Below the pieces are notes generated by a model. It was not told the DNA's origin. It did no database searches and saw only the letters and a list, made by a program, of their open reading frames with translations. Below, in pieces: positions 10,164 through 20,999 of a stretch of DNA of 35,768 bases. Source of the stretch: Synechococcus sp. BS30m-G31 (GTDB lineage: Bacteria > Cyanobacteriota > Cyanobacteriia > PCC-6307 > Cyanobiaceae). Position 1 is the stretch's first letter. Every line of letters begins with the position of its first letter. The stretch lies in the NCBI GenBank assembly GCA_016777265.1, contig JADHRU010000003.1, positions 1 through 35,768 of the forward strand, read 5' to 3'. Both the position numbers and the translations under genes were made by a program.

Positions 10164-11066
10164 TCAGCTGAGATTCTTTTTCTCTTCGATCATGCGATGA
10201 ATGATCGGAGTGAGGATGAGTTCCATGGCGAATCCCATTTTACCGCCGTTCACAACAATGCTGGTGGGGCTGGACATGAAGGAATCGTGGATCATTCTCA
10301 GCAGGTAGCCGAAATCAATACCCCACTTCTCGCGAGCTCCCTTGCGGAAGTGAATGATCACGAAGCTTTCATCGGGTGTCGGGATATTCCGGCAGATGAA
10401 AGGGTTCGAGGTGTCAATCGTTGGAACCCGCTGGAAGTTGATGTCGGTCTGACTGAACTGCGGGCAGATGTGATTGATGTAATCAGGCATCCGGCGCAAG
10501 ATCGTGTCCACAATCGCTTCAGCGGAATAACCACGCTCTGCGTTGTCGCGGTGAATTTTTTGAATCCACTCAAGGTTGGTGATCGGCACCACACCGACGA
10601 GCAGATCGGCAAGACCGGCAACGTCGTAACCCTCACCCTGAACACCGCCGTGCAGGCCTTCGTAAAAGAGCACGTCGGTGCCTGAAGGGATGTCTTCCCA
10701 AGGCGTGAACTGACCTGGCTCGAGGTTCACGCCCAAGCGAGCGTTGTGTTCAGTGGCCTCTTCTGGGCTGTGCAGGTAGTAGCGCTTCTGACCAGCGCCC
10801 GTTTCGCCATAGGTGCGGAACAGTTCCGCAAGCTTGTCGAACAGGTTCGCTTCAGGACCGAAGTGGGAGAAGTTCTGCCCTGCCGAGAGCGCCTCAGCCA
10901 TCGCCTGCTTCATCGGCATGCGCTCATAGCGGTGGTAGCTATCGCCTTCCACCACTGCAGGGGTAATGCCTTCACGCGCGAAGATGTGCTCGAAAGCGCG
11001 CTTGACGGTGCTGGTTCCAGCTCCAGAGGAACCGGTGACAGCTACTACCGGGTGACGCTTCGACAT
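10164..11066 (-). CDS. prk: Phosphoribulokinase
   Basis: VVAVTGSSGAGTSTVKRAFEHIF P-loop, EGDSYHRYERMPMK, FYEGLHGG. Confidence 0.97.
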   Translation of the reverse strand: MSKRHPVVAVTGSSGAGTSTVKRAFEHIFAREGITPAVVEGDSYHRYERMPMKQAMAEALSAGQNFSHFGPEANLFDKLAELFRTYGETGAGQKRYYLHSPEEATEHNARLGVNLEPGQFTPWEDIPSGTDVLFYEGLHGGVQGEGYDVAGLADLLVGVVPITNLEWIQKIHRDNAERGYSAEAIVDTILRRMPDYINHICPQFSQTDINFQRVPTIDTSNPFICRNIPTPDESFVIIHFRKGAREKWGIDFGYLLRMIHDSFMSSPTSIVVNGGKMGFAMELILTPIIHRMIEEKKNLS

Positions 11067-11131
11067 CGACGCAGGGATTAATGATCCGGCGATCTTGCCA
11101 GATCAAAGCCAAAAAATCACCACTCCAGATT

Positions 11132-12205
11132 TCAAAGAGCCTTGAGCAATTGCTCGCCCATGGCCTGACATCCCAGCGGAGTACAGCCTTCCGACATCAA
11201 ATCGCCGGTTCGGAATCCGGAAGCAAGAACAGCATCAACGGCCCGTTCGAGGTCGTCTGCGGCAGAACTCTGCTTCAAACCAATGCGCAGCATCATCGCG
11301 GCGGAGAGCACCATGGCCATGGGGTTGGCCTTGTCTTGACCGGCGATGTCTGGAGCAGAGCCATGCACAGGTTCGAACAAGCCAGGACCATCGCTACCGA
11401 GGGACGCGGAGGGCAGCATTCCAATCGACCCCGTGAGCATCGCGGCCTCATCGCTGAGGATGTCGCCAAACAAGTTGCCCGTCAGCAGCACGTCGAACTG
11501 GCGGGGGTCACGCACCAGCTGCATCGCCGCATTGTCCACATACATGTGGCTGACATCCACATCGCCATAACGAGGCGCCATCGCATCAACACGGTCCCGC
11601 CAAAGCTGACTGACATCCAGAACATTGGCTTTGTCCACGGAACAAAGGCGATTCTTTCTTTCCTTAGCGATCTCAAACGCCACCTTGGCAATGCGATCCA
11701 CCTCTGAGGCGGAGTAAGTCATCGTGTTGAACCCTCGTTCCTCCCCATCGGCTTCAATCCGACCCTTCGGTTGACCGAAATAGATGCCACCGGTGAGCTC
11801 GCGAACCACCATCAGATCGACCCCTTCAATCACCTCCTGCTTGAGGCTGCTGGCAGCAATTAAAGCCGGGACGATCTTCACCGGCCTCAGATTGGCGAAC
11901 AGCTCGAGACCTGATCGCAGACCAAGCAGTCCCGTTTCCGGTCGTTTCTCCCGGGGCAAGCTGTCGAAACGAGGGCTCCCAATCGCGGCCAGAAGCACCG
12001 CATCGGCCGACCGACATGCGGTGAGCGTGCTGGCAGGCAGTGGTTCACCGGTGGCATCAATGGCAGAGCCGCCAATCGGCTGCTCCTCAAACATGAGCTC
12101 AAACCCATGACGCTGGGCCACAACATCCAGTAACTGGCGGGCCACAGCGGTGATTTCAGGCCCAATGCCATCGCCTGGCAAAAGAACGACGCGGTACTGA
12201 GCCAT
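11132..12205 (-). CDS. leuB: 3-isopropylmalate dehydrogenase
   Basis: [72 protein letters not shown]. Confidence 0.97.
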   Translation of the reverse strand: MAQYRVVLLPGDGIGPEITAVARQLLDVVAQRHGFELMFEEQPIGGSAIDATGEPLPASTLTACRSADAVLLAAIGSPRFDSLPREKRPETGLLGLRSGLELFANLRPVKIVPALIAASSLKQEVIEGVDLMVVRELTGGIYFGQPKGRIEADGEERGFNTMTYSASEVDRIAKVAFEIAKERKNRLCSVDKANVLDVSQLWRDRVDAMAPRYGDVDVSHMYVDNAAMQLVRDPRQFDVLLTGNLFGDILSDEAAMLTGSIGMLPSASLGSDGPGLFEPVHGSAPDIAGQDKANPMAMVLSAAMMLRIGLKQSSAADDLERAVDAVLASGFRTGDLMSEGCTPLGCQAMGEQLLKAL

Positions 12206-12237
12206 GACGAACCCGAGCGGCAGAACAGGCGCTGAGG

Positions 12238-13281
12238 TTACTGAGAGATGTCGCGCTTCATCTCTCGAAGGGTCTTCGCCATCTCAGGCAACTTGCTGAA
12301 TGCCGCAGAACAGCGCAGCCAGAGTCGATTGGGAATCGCTGGATAACCACTCACCACCTCACCGGGCGCCACTTCACCGTGGATCCCACTTTTCGAGCTC
12401 GCGATCGCCCCATCGCCCACCACAGCTCGATTGGCCACACCAACCTGCCCGGCCAAAATCACGCCATGGCCAAGCTTGGCGCCACCGGCGATGCCAACTT
12501 GTGACGCCAAAGCACAACCGCGCCCGGTGGTCACCCCATGGCCAATTTGAACCAGGTTGTCGATTTTCGAGCCGGCACCGATGCGGGTTTCGCCGACGGA
12601 GGGGCGATCGATCGTGCTGCCACAGCCCACCTCAACACCGTCCTCTAAAACCACCTGACCGGTTTGAGGCATCTTTCGCCATCCGCGGGGCGTCGGCACA
12701 AAACCAAAGCCCTCCGAGCCAATCACAGCATTGGAATTCACAACACAACCACGACCAAGTCGACTGCCTGGATGGAGTACGGCGTTGGCATGCAGCTCAC
12801 ACCCCTCACCCACCTCCACATCGTCGTAAATCACCACACCTGGGTGAACGATGCAATTCGCGCCAATTCTGCTCGAGGCGCCAATGCAGACGCGTGGGGC
12901 GATAAAGGTTCCAGGGCCAACCACCGCCCGCTCGTCCACCACTGCGGAGGGATGAATCTCCGCCAAAGGGCGCAGCCGTGGATGGAGACGCTCCAACGCT
13001 TCAGCAAAGGCCAACCGTGGATTGGCCAACACCGCAAAAGCAATGCCCCGTTCACTGGCGCATTGGATCAGATCGGGTTGATCGGGAAGCAAAAGAGCTC
13101 CAGCACCCGTTTCGGTGAGCGCGGCAATCAGCGCATTGCCCTTCTCGAGGAAGCTCAATTGATCCCCCTTGGCCTGCTCTAGCGAAGCGGCACCGGCCAG
13201 AATTGGATCCGCGCCGCACTGGCTCCAACGCAGCTCGGCTTCACCGGTCTGCAGGTCCTTAATGAGGGTGCTGAAGCGCAT
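12238..13281 (-). CDS. lpxD: UDP-3-O-(3-hydroxymyristoyl)glucosamine N-acyltransferase
   Basis: Left-handed beta-helix hexapeptide repeats, [22 protein letters not shown]. The ORF track start at 13368 overlaps proB; an internal ATG at 13281 ([11 protein letters not shown]) is the more likely start. Confidence 0.9.
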   Translation of the reverse strand: MRFSTLIKDLQTGEAELRWSQCGADPILAGAASLEQAKGDQLSFLEKGNALIAALTETGAGALLLPDQPDLIQCASERGIAFAVLANPRLAFAEALERLHPRLRPLAEIHPSAVVDERAVVGPGTFIAPRVCIGASSRIGANCIVHPGVVIYDDVEVGEGCELHANAVLHPGSRLGRGCVVNSNAVIGSEGFGFVPTPRGWRKMPQTGQVVLEDGVEVGCGSTIDRPSVGETRIGAGSKIDNLVQIGHGVTTGRGCALASQVGIAGGAKLGHGVILAGQVGVANRAVVGDGAIASSKSGIHGEVAPGEVVSGYPAIPNRLWLRCSAAFSKLPEMAKTLREMKRDISQ

Positions 13282-13309
13282 GCTGTGGCGGAGCTGTTGA
13301 TCAAAAACG

Positions 13310-14404
13310 CTACCGGTCTTGAAGGACCAAGGCATCACGGTGCACGACAACCGGGGAGGCCTCGGCATCCGTTACGACGGACAAGGCCTGACGCACCTGG
13401 CTGCTGTTGAGGGTGCAAAGACCCCGACCCAACTCCTGTCCATCGGGATCACGCAACAGCACAGGCCGGTTTGCCTCGAACTGCCCCTTCACCGCCGTCA
13501 CACCCACCAGCAACAAAGAGGCACCGCGATGCAAAAGAGCCTGACAAGCGCCTTGGTCCAGGCAAAGTTCCCCCTCTGGAACCAAGACATGGGCCAACCA
13601 GCTGCGACGGTTGCCGAGGGGTTCGGGATGAGGATGAAAGACGGTCCCGCCGCGGTCTCCCTCGAGCAATCCGGCTAACCGCGCGGGATCGCGTCCATCG
13701 GCCAAATGAACGGTGACCCCGCTCGCCGTCGCAATTCTGGCGGCGGCGAGCTTGGTGGTCATTCCCCCCGTCCCCCAGCGTCCACCATCGCCGGCTCCGG
13801 CCTCCAGCTGCTTGAGATCACGGGGATGATGCACGTCCGAAATCGGTTGCGCATTTGCATTGCGGCGCGGATCTGAGGAATACAAGCGATCAACATCCGT
13901 TAGGAGAAGGAGCTGATGGGCACCCACCGCTGCTGCCACCAATGCAGAGAGCGTGTCGTTGTCGCCAAAACGCAGTTCAGCTGAAGACAACGCATCGTTC
14001 TCATTGATCACAGGCAGAACACCCCAAGCCAACAGCTGCTGCAACGTTCCCGACGCATTTTGGTAGCGGCGCCGATCGACCAAATCGGACCGGGTCAGCA
14101 GCACCTGGGCAACAGAAATGCCATGAACCGCCATCGCCCGCTCATACAACGCCATGAGGTATCCCTGCCCAGTGGCTGCTGCCGCCTGGAGGGCGACGAC
14201 GGCATCGGGCCGCCTCGGAAGGCGAAGTTGTTGGCAGCCCAAACCAACCGCTCCACTGGTGACCAACACCACCTGATCACCGCGACGCATGGCCGCTGCA
14301 AGTCCTGAGGCATACCCCTCAATCGTTGCGGCTGTGTCGCCCCGCAACAGACTCGTCCCAAGCTTCACAACCCACAGGGTCATGCCGTAGGGGCCCCCAT
14401 CCAT
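13310..14404 (-). CDS. proB: Glutamate 5-kinase with C-terminal PUA domain
   Basis: [59 protein letters not shown]. Confidence 0.95.
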   Translation of the reverse strand: MDGGPYGMTLWVVKLGTSLLRGDTAATIEGYASGLAAAMRRGDQVVLVTSGAVGLGCQQLRLPRRPDAVVALQAAAATGQGYLMALYERAMAVHGISVAQVLLTRSDLVDRRRYQNASGTLQQLLAWGVLPVINENDALSSAELRFGDNDTLSALVAAAVGAHQLLLLTDVDRLYSSDPRRNANAQPISDVHHPRDLKQLEAGAGDGGRWGTGGMTTKLAAARIATASGVTVHLADGRDPARLAGLLEGDRGGTVFHPHPEPLGNRRSWLAHVLVPEGELCLDQGACQALLHRGASLLLVGVTAVKGQFEANRPVLLRDPDGQELGRGLCTLNSSQVRQALSVVTDAEASPVVVHRDALVLQDR

Positions 14405-14901
14405 CGCGCAAGAGTGCGCTCAAAGCGTTGAACGCGATCTTGATAACAGGCGGTGCCGTCGAGACGAACCGGACGTACAAGCACGGTGTACAGCCCCAGA
14501 CGATTCCCACACAGCACATCGGTGAATAACCGATCCCCGACCATGGCAACGCGGTTCGCGGGCAAGTCCAAGTCGGCGAGGACACGCCTCAAGGCACCAC
14601 GACGCGGTTTGCCCGCTGCAGCGGTGAAACTGACGCCCAACTGATCGGCTACAGCTGCAATCCGGCTGTGGGAGGGGTTATTGCTGAAGAGATGCAGAGA
14701 AAACCGCTGCTTGGCCTCCATCAACCAGAACCGAACCGGCTCTGGAAGGGTCACATCCCGACCGGGAAGCAGAGTGCGGTCCACATCTAAAACTGCCGCT
14801 TCAATTCCTTGAGCCGTCAGATGGGACAACGCCAGATGAGCAATGGTTAGCCCCGGATCCCAATCGGGCTGCAACCAATGTTGACCCATCATTCCGGCCA
14901 T
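14380..14901 (-). CDS. YqeG family HAD-IIIA-type phosphatase
   Basis: AAVLDVDRTLLPGRD, FSNNPSHSRIAAVADQLGV, KPRRGALRRVL, VAMVGDRLFTDVLCGNRLG. Confidence 0.9.
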   Translation of the reverse strand: MAGMMGQHWLQPDWDPGLTIAHLALSHLTAQGIEAAVLDVDRTLLPGRDVTLPEPVRFWLMEAKQRFSLHLFSNNPSHSRIAAVADQLGVSFTAAAGKPRRGALRRVLADLDLPANRVAMVGDRLFTDVLCGNRLGLYTVLVRPVRLDGTACYQDRVQRFERTLARWMGAPTA

Positions 14902-15443
14902 TCACGCTCCTCAAGCTCCGCCTCGATCCGGGGCTGAATCCGGTCAAGCTCATCTTCATTGAGAAGTTCCGCTTGGCCATCCACCATTCGGACTAAGACA
15001 AGAAATGGATCGAGCGGGATGTAGAGGCCATATTCCTGAGCATCCACCATGAAACTCACCAGAAGCTCAAAGGTTTCTGCATCGTCATCAAGGTCGTCTT
15101 CGTCCTCTAATTCTTCCAAGTCGTCCTGATCTGGCTCCTCCAGTTCTCCACTCACCGTGAGGGTAATGGCGGAGCGCACCAAAACGAGATCGTGCTCTTG
15201 TAAAACCACATCCGCTACGGAGAGGATTGGCTCACTGCTGGAGATACTGGTGATCGGCTCTGGCTCGTCGTTATCGCGTAGCCGAAATAAGGAAACGGGG
15301 GTGTCAACTGGCGAAAGCAGGGCGTAATCCAGACCATCGAGCGGGATGAGGTGCTCAAGAAAACAAAGCAGGTCGTGGCCCTCGCGATCACGCACCAACA
15401 GTGTTGGGTGGTCTCCGCTCTTTCCTGCTGCGATGTCCGACAT
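14889..15443 (-). CDS. DUF3727-like acidic protein
   Basis: Acidic protein between yqeG and ruvX; cyanobacterial family recognised from LLCFLEHLIPLDGLDYALLSPVDTPV. Confidence 0.7.
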   Translation of the reverse strand: MSDIAAGKSGDHPTLLVRDREGHDLLCFLEHLIPLDGLDYALLSPVDTPVSLFRLRDNDEPEPITSISSSEPILSVADVVLQEHDLVLVRSAITLTVSGELEEPDQDDLEELEDEDDLDDDAETFELLVSFMVDAQEYGLYIPLDPFLVLVRMVDGQAELLNEDELDRIQPRIEAELEEREWPE

Positions 15444-15462
15444 CGACTCTCACTATCTGAAG

Positions 15463-15957
15463 TCAGGATCCACCATCCACGGGCTCGGCGCCCGTCCCAG
15501 CAGCCATCAATTGGGCCGGTTTAAGCGCCGGCCCATCCTGCAGCCATTGTTCAAGCAGTAAAGCCGCCGCCGCACTGTCGAGTCGGCCTGTGCGATCACC
15601 CTGCAAACCATGGCGTTCGCCAGCCTCCCAAGTGCTGCTGTGCTCATTCACCCAAGCCAAGGGAAGGCTCAAGGATTGGGCTAAGCGCAAGCCGTAGCGG
15701 CGGCAGTGCTCAGCCTGAACGGTGAGCTGTCCAGCGGCATCGAGTGGCAAACCCACAACGAGTCCCTGTACCGATCGCCGCTGGCAGTGGTCACGCAACA
15801 CCAACAAATCATGGTCAAAACGTCCTCGCTGCAGCGCCGTCAAGGGCGTCACCGTGATACCGAGCGGGTCACATCCTGCGAGGCCGATGCGTCTCCGACC
15901 AACGTCCAAACTGAGTACGGAACATGCGGATGGCATGGCTACCGAGGCCCTAAACAT
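15463..15957 (-). CDS. ruvX: Putative pre-16S rRNA nuclease / Holliday junction resolvase RuvX (YqgF)
   Basis: SLDVGRRRIGLAGCDPLGITVTPL, GLVVGLPLDAAGQLT, WVNEHSSTWEA. True start may be the internal ATG (MPSACSV). Confidence 0.88.
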   Translation of the reverse strand: MFRASVAMPSACSVLSLDVGRRRIGLAGCDPLGITVTPLTALQRGRFDHDLLVLRDHCQRRSVQGLVVGLPLDAAGQLTVQAEHCRRYGLRLAQSLSLPLAWVNEHSSTWEAGERHGLQGDRTGRLDSAAAALLLEQWLQDGPALKPAQLMAAGTGAEPVDGGS

Positions 15958-16994
15958 CGCGGACCCAAGCTTGGGTTCGGCAGGGGGCTCCCTTGCGGGC
16001 GTAGCCGCCCAAAAACATCATCCAAGGACCGACTGAGCTGAGGATTGCGGTGTGCCGTGTGGCGGCGCCACATGCTTCGGCCTAAGAGCAACTGCTCACC
16101 ACCTCTCGTCCAGCCTTGGCCCTCCAAAACCCCACATAACGGAGCATCGTCGAAGGCCGTGATCAAAGAGCCAAGGGCTCCTTGATGCAGAACCCGGCCC
16201 AGCACGACGGGCAACGCCTGATCGAGGCGAGCATCCCAGGCCACATCGCGCAGCAACTCAAAGGTGCCGTGCTCACTACTTTCCGTCTGGCGGATGCAAC
16301 CGGCCAAAACCGTTTCTCCATCGACCAAAACACCGCAACCGGGGCCACTGCGGTCCAAGAGATCCAACCAATGTCGATCTGTGATCTGGCGCAGGTGGCT
16401 GAAATGCCCCACCTGCTCGATCGGCCAAAGCAACTGAGCCGTGCGGCGGGTAATCGGCAACCAACTCAAAGGGTCGATGCCTCCAATGGGAGGAGGCGTC
16501 GCAGGCGCTTGCGGGGGCAACCAGCTTTGATACGGCCGAAGGGGCTGAAACCCCAGTTCCCGCATCAGAGCAATGGCATCAGCGTCTGAGGCTGGGCAGC
16601 GGATCACCCAGCTGCAAACCTGCGGCGCGCCCAATTGAAGAGCTTCAAGCAGCAAATCGTGCTGCACATCCCGGAGGCTGTGGCGACAAGCCTCACCGCT
16701 CAACTCCGGCAGCTGCAACGTCCAGCAGGTGCCACGACGGTTGTAAGGACGCGCAACAACCGTGGCAAGAAGCTGATCCTCGTCCAAGGCCACCAAACAT
16801 CGGGGCGAACGGCTGGGGAGAAGATCTGGAAAGCGTTGTTCAAAACGCGCCAACCAATCGCCGATCAGAAAAGCTTGAAAACGAGGTAGACCACCCGAAT
16901 CGGCGATGACCCGGCAACGAGCTAGGTGAGCCGGATTAAGCGGTTCAATTCTTAGAGAGGACAGGACTGGTTCCGACATCCCCACTCCCCGCAA
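15939..16994 (-). CDS. Hypothetical protein, GNAT-like
   Basis: 351-aa ORF with features of an N-acetyltransferase-like fold (LSSLRIEPLNPAHLARCRVIAD...LMRELGFQPLRPYQSWL); overlaps ruvX by 19 bp. Confidence 0.7.
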   Translation of the reverse strand: MRGVGMSEPVLSSLRIEPLNPAHLARCRVIADSGGLPRFQAFLIGDWLARFEQRFPDLLPSRSPRCLVALDEDQLLATVVARPYNRRGTCWTLQLPELSGEACRHSLRDVQHDLLLEALQLGAPQVCSWVIRCPASDADAIALMRELGFQPLRPYQSWLPPQAPATPPPIGGIDPLSWLPITRRTAQLLWPIEQVGHFSHLRQITDRHWLDLLDRSGPGCGVLVDGETVLAGCIRQTESSEHGTFELLRDVAWDARLDQALPVVLGRVLHQGALGSLITAFDDAPLCGVLEGQGWTRGGEQLLLGRSMWRRHTAHRNPQLSRSLDDVFGRLRPQGSPLPNPSLGPRCLGPR

Positions 16995-17022
16995 AGCCTG
17001 TGTTCACAATGTATCGCTCAAT

Positions 17023-18198
17023 TCAGCTCGGGCGAACCAAAACCAAAGGAGTTCGCTGGTTGGCGTTCCCCGCTGGGTTGGGCTGGAGCGCCCGGTGCAG
17101 CAGAGCTTCATCGCAACCAGCACTCGATGCCAGCACCTTCACCCGACCCAGATCATTGACATCGACAATGGCGACTGCAACGCCTAGGGCCGCTGCAGCT
17201 TCCTGACAAAAGGCAGAGGGATCGTCAGGACCGAGCACAAGCGTTTGGTCATAGGGCGGCGTCGTACCGGTGATGTCATCAATCAAGCGGGCTTGCGGTC
17301 CAGCCAAGCGATAAAAACCGCCGGGGATCCCAATCAATTTCATCAACAGGCCACCGCACCAAGCCGCAAGTACACGGGTCGGGCCCACCACATCAATCAA
17401 GGTCTGCATTCCGCAGGCCGAAGCCAAGCTGCTGGTGGGATGAAACACCCGACAGGCCAATCGAGCCACCATGCCTGGATTCACCTCACTGGGGTGCCGG
17501 TAACGCCCCTGGATCACGGCTAGAGGTGTTTCCCCAAGTGTGAGCACGTCGCCCGGTTGCACCACTGCAGAGGCATAGGTGCGCAGCACATCAATCGCAT
17601 CGTCCAGGGGTCCCAAAAGGTGGGTTTTTAAGGGCAACACGGAACAACCATCTCCTGGTGTGAAACACGCTTCAGCCGCTTGAACAGGCTGGGGACGACG
17701 CAACGGCACCAGAACACCCTGGCGACGCTGCAAGCGACCAAACGGTCCGTAATTGCTCCAATGGGTATCCACCCAAAGACTGTCGACCAGGTCGAGAGGA
17801 TTCACACCAGCGACATCGATCCTCACCTTCACCCGCGTGGTTTTGCGGCCTTTCACGATGTAGGCCACCCAGTACCCATCCGGCCGAGTCTCCTCATCAG
17901 GATGGTCGGCCTCCACGCGTGTGGTGACCTTCAACACAGATGGATCGCTCCGCCCCAGCAAAACGGGATTCACCTGCAGATCAGGGACAAAAACCTCCAT
18001 GCGTGGATGGGGGTTATGGATCTCGAGAACACCCTCAATCCGAAGCATTCCTGAAAGGCTGGTCACAGACCAATGCTTCGGCTGCATGCGCAGCGGCGAT
18101 GATGGTCTGAGCCGATGACGAAGCTCCAGCCAGGCCGCACCAAGTCCGAGGGCCAGTGGAGCGATCATCAAGGACACGGCGAACAACCGGCGGAACAC
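17023..18198 (-). CDS. CofE (F420-0:gamma-glutamyl ligase)-like protein with N-terminal membrane anchor
   Basis: PLKTHLLGPLDDAIDVLRTYASAVVQPGDVLTLGETPLAVIQGRYRHP and GLLMKLIGIPGGFYRLAGPQARLIDDITGTTPPYDQTLVLGPDDP; N-terminal TM segment. Confidence 0.65.
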   Translation of the reverse strand: MFRRLFAVSLMIAPLALGLGAAWLELRHRLRPSSPLRMQPKHWSVTSLSGMLRIEGVLEIHNPHPRMEVFVPDLQVNPVLLGRSDPSVLKVTTRVEADHPDEETRPDGYWVAYIVKGRKTTRVKVRIDVAGVNPLDLVDSLWVDTHWSNYGPFGRLQRRQGVLVPLRRPQPVQAAEACFTPGDGCSVLPLKTHLLGPLDDAIDVLRTYASAVVQPGDVLTLGETPLAVIQGRYRHPSEVNPGMVARLACRVFHPTSSLASACGMQTLIDVVGPTRVLAAWCGGLLMKLIGIPGGFYRLAGPQARLIDDITGTTPPYDQTLVLGPDDPSAFCQEAAAALGVAVAIVDVNDLGRVKVLASSAGCDEALLHRALQPNPAGNANQRTPLVLVRPS

Positions 18199-18243
18199 CG
18201 GGAAAACTCGCGAGCAGCGTAGGCGCCCCCCACCAAGGCGTCC

Positions 18244-18786
18244 TTAGTTTGAGGTGACCTCAACGTTCACTTCGTTGAAACTTCCGTCTTGGTTGATGTC
18301 ACCCAAGTCAGGTGCTGGCAATCCAGTGGCAGAGCTAATCGCCTGATTGATCTCTGAAAGGGGCACTTGACCATCACGATCAAACACAAGTCTCGAATCG
18401 GGTCCGATCACCACCACCTGAGGAATGGATCCGTTCCAGTACGTGGCTGGATCCTTGGCTCCTGAAGCAGGGCGCCCCTGCAAACCGTCCGTTGTCAGTG
18501 GAATCAACTCAATGTTTTGGCCCCAAAGCCGCTGCAATTCGGACACCACAGGAGCAAAGCGCTTACTGACGGCGCTGTCATCCAGGTAATAGATCACCAC
18601 GGATGTTCGTCCAGAATCCATGGCTTCGCCGAGGGTGCTGGCGGGGGGGACGAGCGACCCGTTGCCCGCATACAGGGCATAGATATTGCCGTCATAACTG
18701 TCGGTATTGAGGATGGCTCCAACGGGGGCAACCCAAAGCAGCAGTGCTGCCGTCAAACCGATCACAAGCTGCAGCAAAGGGGCCAT
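18244..18786 (-). CDS. Thylakoid membrane thioredoxin-like protein (putative PSI accumulation factor family)
   Basis: MAPLLQLVIGLTAALLLWVAPVGA TM/signal, SVVIYYLDDSAVSKRFAPVVSELQRLWG thioredoxin-like without CxxC. The track start at 18879 overlaps the upstream gene; internal ATG at 18786 preferred. Confidence 0.65.
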   Translation of the reverse strand: MAPLLQLVIGLTAALLLWVAPVGAILNTDSYDGNIYALYAGNGSLVPPASTLGEAMDSGRTSVVIYYLDDSAVSKRFAPVVSELQRLWGQNIELIPLTTDGLQGRPASGAKDPATYWNGSIPQVVVIGPDSRLVFDRDGQVPLSEINQAISSATGLPAPDLGDINQDGSFNEVNVEVTSN

Positions 18787-18835
18787 CAATCCGACGTCGC
18801 AGACGCCATTGTGACCTTCAGGCTCCGCTGCAACG

Positions 18836-20461
18836 TCAACCTCTGCCAAGACTGCGGCCCATGCCCTGGGCAATGCCACGACCCACGAGACCGATCGCGC
18901 GACCCAAAACCTGGGTCAACAACACGACGGCGAGGTCGCCCAAACGTCGGACAAGGCCCTGCACCTGCGGTGCCAAAGCGTCACGGGTTTCCAGCAACAG
19001 CGCCACCTGACGCTGCCACCAACCCAGCTGGTTCAATTCGTGATCCCTCGGTTCAGTGAGCTGAAGCGGCTCAATGCGCCCCTGACGCAATTGAAACAAC
19101 GTCCGTTGGCTTTCATAGAGCTGAATCGGACGTTCAACCCAGTCGGCCCAGCGCATCTGAGAGTTGAGTCGATTCCTCAAGCGATCCAACTCTCGTGTCG
19201 CAAGGAGTGAGTCGCGAAGCAAATAGCGTCGTAACTCAGGCCATTGACCACAGGACTCGAGCAATTCGGATCCGATTAGTTCCGCAGTGCGAACCAACCA
19301 ATTGCTCACCAACGTTTCCAGTTGAAGCAACGCTCGGGGATCATCAGCTGGGAGCAACTGACCGTTCACCAGCACGGGTTGATCGCTGAGCAACGGCGCC
19401 AGCATCGAGGAGGGATCGGGAAGATCCCCGTCATCACCACTGAGATCGGCCTGCTCCAGCAAGACAGTCACCACAGATTCCAGATCACCATTGCGTGGAA
19501 TTTGCACATAGCTCCCCGCCATAGCGGTGACCGCTTGCTGGCGAAGTTCAGGCTGAAGTTGCTCCCACAAGCTTCCCAAGCAAGGGGCTTGATCACCTCC
19601 CCGTAATCGATTGAGAACACAATCAAGCTGCTGAATCAGGGCCAGCAACAATTCACGACGGCGCTCTGGATGCAAGCCTTCGATGGCCAGCAACCGACCC
19701 GTGGCATTGGTGAGACCAGCTTGAACAGAGTCATCGAGACGCCCACGGATCGCTTCCCAGACAGCGGTGGCATTGCGCTCCCGCAGCGTGATGGCGGTGT
19801 GTTCAGGCTTTGGCTTGGGATGACCGGTGGCTGCCCTTAGGGGCACTGCATCCGCCAAGCCAAGCTGCAATGGTCCCCAAAGCAGAAGCAATAAGTCGCG
19901 GGCACTTCGCAATTCGCGACAGCGACCCTCCATCAACAAGCGCAGTAGGAGCTGGTTTGGCGGAGGGTTGAGCATCGCCTCAATCACCTGGAGATCGTGA
20001 CTGATCTGCTGCAGGCCGCTCATCAAGACCCATTGGCCGAAGCCCATGGTGGGGGGCTCAACTTGGGGCGACTTACGTCCAGCTTCTAAGCGAACAAACC
20101 GTCCACCCGTCAACAACGCTTCGATCGAATCGGTGAGTGTGGCGAGATCACAGTTCTGCAACAAACCACTGGCAGGAAGACCCAACAGCTGCTCGCGGGT
20201 CGCAGCAACATCCAGGGGTAAGAGAAGCAACAAGGGCGCTGGCAGCCAGCGCTCCCCCAATCGCATCGCTTCCTGCTGAATCGCACCAAGGGAGGTCACA
20301 GCGTCGATCGACCAGACCACCAAGGCGGGGTGACCGGGCAACTGGTCAGGCTTTAAAAGCACCTCCCAACTGGGATTTGCCGTTGTTAGCTGCAACGCCA
20401 ACGACTCCCCCAGGAGGTCGGGTGCCAACAACAAAATCCTCACAGGAGACGAAGAGGCCAA
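18836..20461 (-). CDS. DUF3685 / Ycf55-like protein
   Basis: 541-aa protein with response-regulator-like N-terminus (RILLLAPDLLGESLALQL) and long helical C-terminus typical of this cyanobacterial/plastid family. Confidence 0.65.
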   Translation of the reverse strand: MASSSPVRILLLAPDLLGESLALQLTTANPSWEVLLKPDQLPGHPALVVWSIDAVTSLGAIQQEAMRLGERWLPAPLLLLLPLDVAATREQLLGLPASGLLQNCDLATLTDSIEALLTGGRFVRLEAGRKSPQVEPPTMGFGQWVLMSGLQQISHDLQVIEAMLNPPPNQLLLRLLMEGRCRELRSARDLLLLLWGPLQLGLADAVPLRAATGHPKPKPEHTAITLRERNATAVWEAIRGRLDDSVQAGLTNATGRLLAIEGLHPERRRELLLALIQQLDCVLNRLRGGDQAPCLGSLWEQLQPELRQQAVTAMAGSYVQIPRNGDLESVVTVLLEQADLSGDDGDLPDPSSMLAPLLSDQPVLVNGQLLPADDPRALLQLETLVSNWLVRTAELIGSELLESCGQWPELRRYLLRDSLLATRELDRLRNRLNSQMRWADWVERPIQLYESQRTLFQLRQGRIEPLQLTEPRDHELNQLGWWQRQVALLLETRDALAPQVQGLVRRLGDLAVVLLTQVLGRAIGLVGRGIAQGMGRSLGRG

Positions 20462-20504
20462 GCCTTACAACTGAAGGGTTGTCGTCAAGGTAACGAGCCT
20501 TTGC

Positions 20505-20963
20505 TCAATCCTCCAGTGGGCGACGCCCATTGAGTTGAAGCGTGTAGGACTCAATGCGAAAACCAGTGCGTTGTTCGATCTGAGTGAGCAGCTCCTCTGG
20601 CAAATTCACATCAATATCTTCAATCAAGCCTGAATCAAGACAAGTGAGGTGGCTATGGGGGTCACTGCGGTACCCATACAGACGACCATTGGCGCGGTCT
20701 AAACATTCAATAACTCCAGCGGACTGGAGCGCTTCAAGGTTTTGATAAACGGAGGTATGACCAATGCTCCTGCCTTGCACATTCAATTTTTCAAAAATAT
20801 CTCGAGCACTTAAGTGACTTTTCTCACTCCACAACAAATCCAGGACCATGCGCCGCTGACGGCTTAGGCGCATTCCTAACCGCCGGCATTGCTCAAAAAC
20901 GTTTTGGAGGCTGTCCGGATTGGGCAGACCATCGATGTCAGTGGTGGAGGTTGGCCTTACCAC
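20505..20963 (-). CDS. Fur/PerR family transcriptional regulator
   Basis: GMRLSRQRRMVLDLLWSEKSHLSARDIFEKL...IGHTSVYQNLEALQSAGVIECL winged helix, HSHLTCLDSG. Confidence 0.92.
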   Translation of the reverse strand: MVRPTSTTDIDGLPNPDSLQNVFEQCRRLGMRLSRQRRMVLDLLWSEKSHLSARDIFEKLNVQGRSIGHTSVYQNLEALQSAGVIECLDRANGRLYGYRSDPHSHLTCLDSGLIEDIDVNLPEELLTQIEQRTGFRIESYTLQLNGRRPLED

Positions 20964-20999
20964 AGAACACTGTCTCTCAACAAACCTTAGAACCCATCA

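Noticed and set aside
11081-11707. 208-aa plus-strand ORF antisense to leuB
   Set aside because: Shadow ORF over a well-supported gene.
12401-12408. HIP1-like GCGATCGC site (another at 21559-21566)
   Set aside because: Only a couple of copies noticed in 35 kb, so no evidence of the HIP1 over-representation seen in some cyanobacteria.
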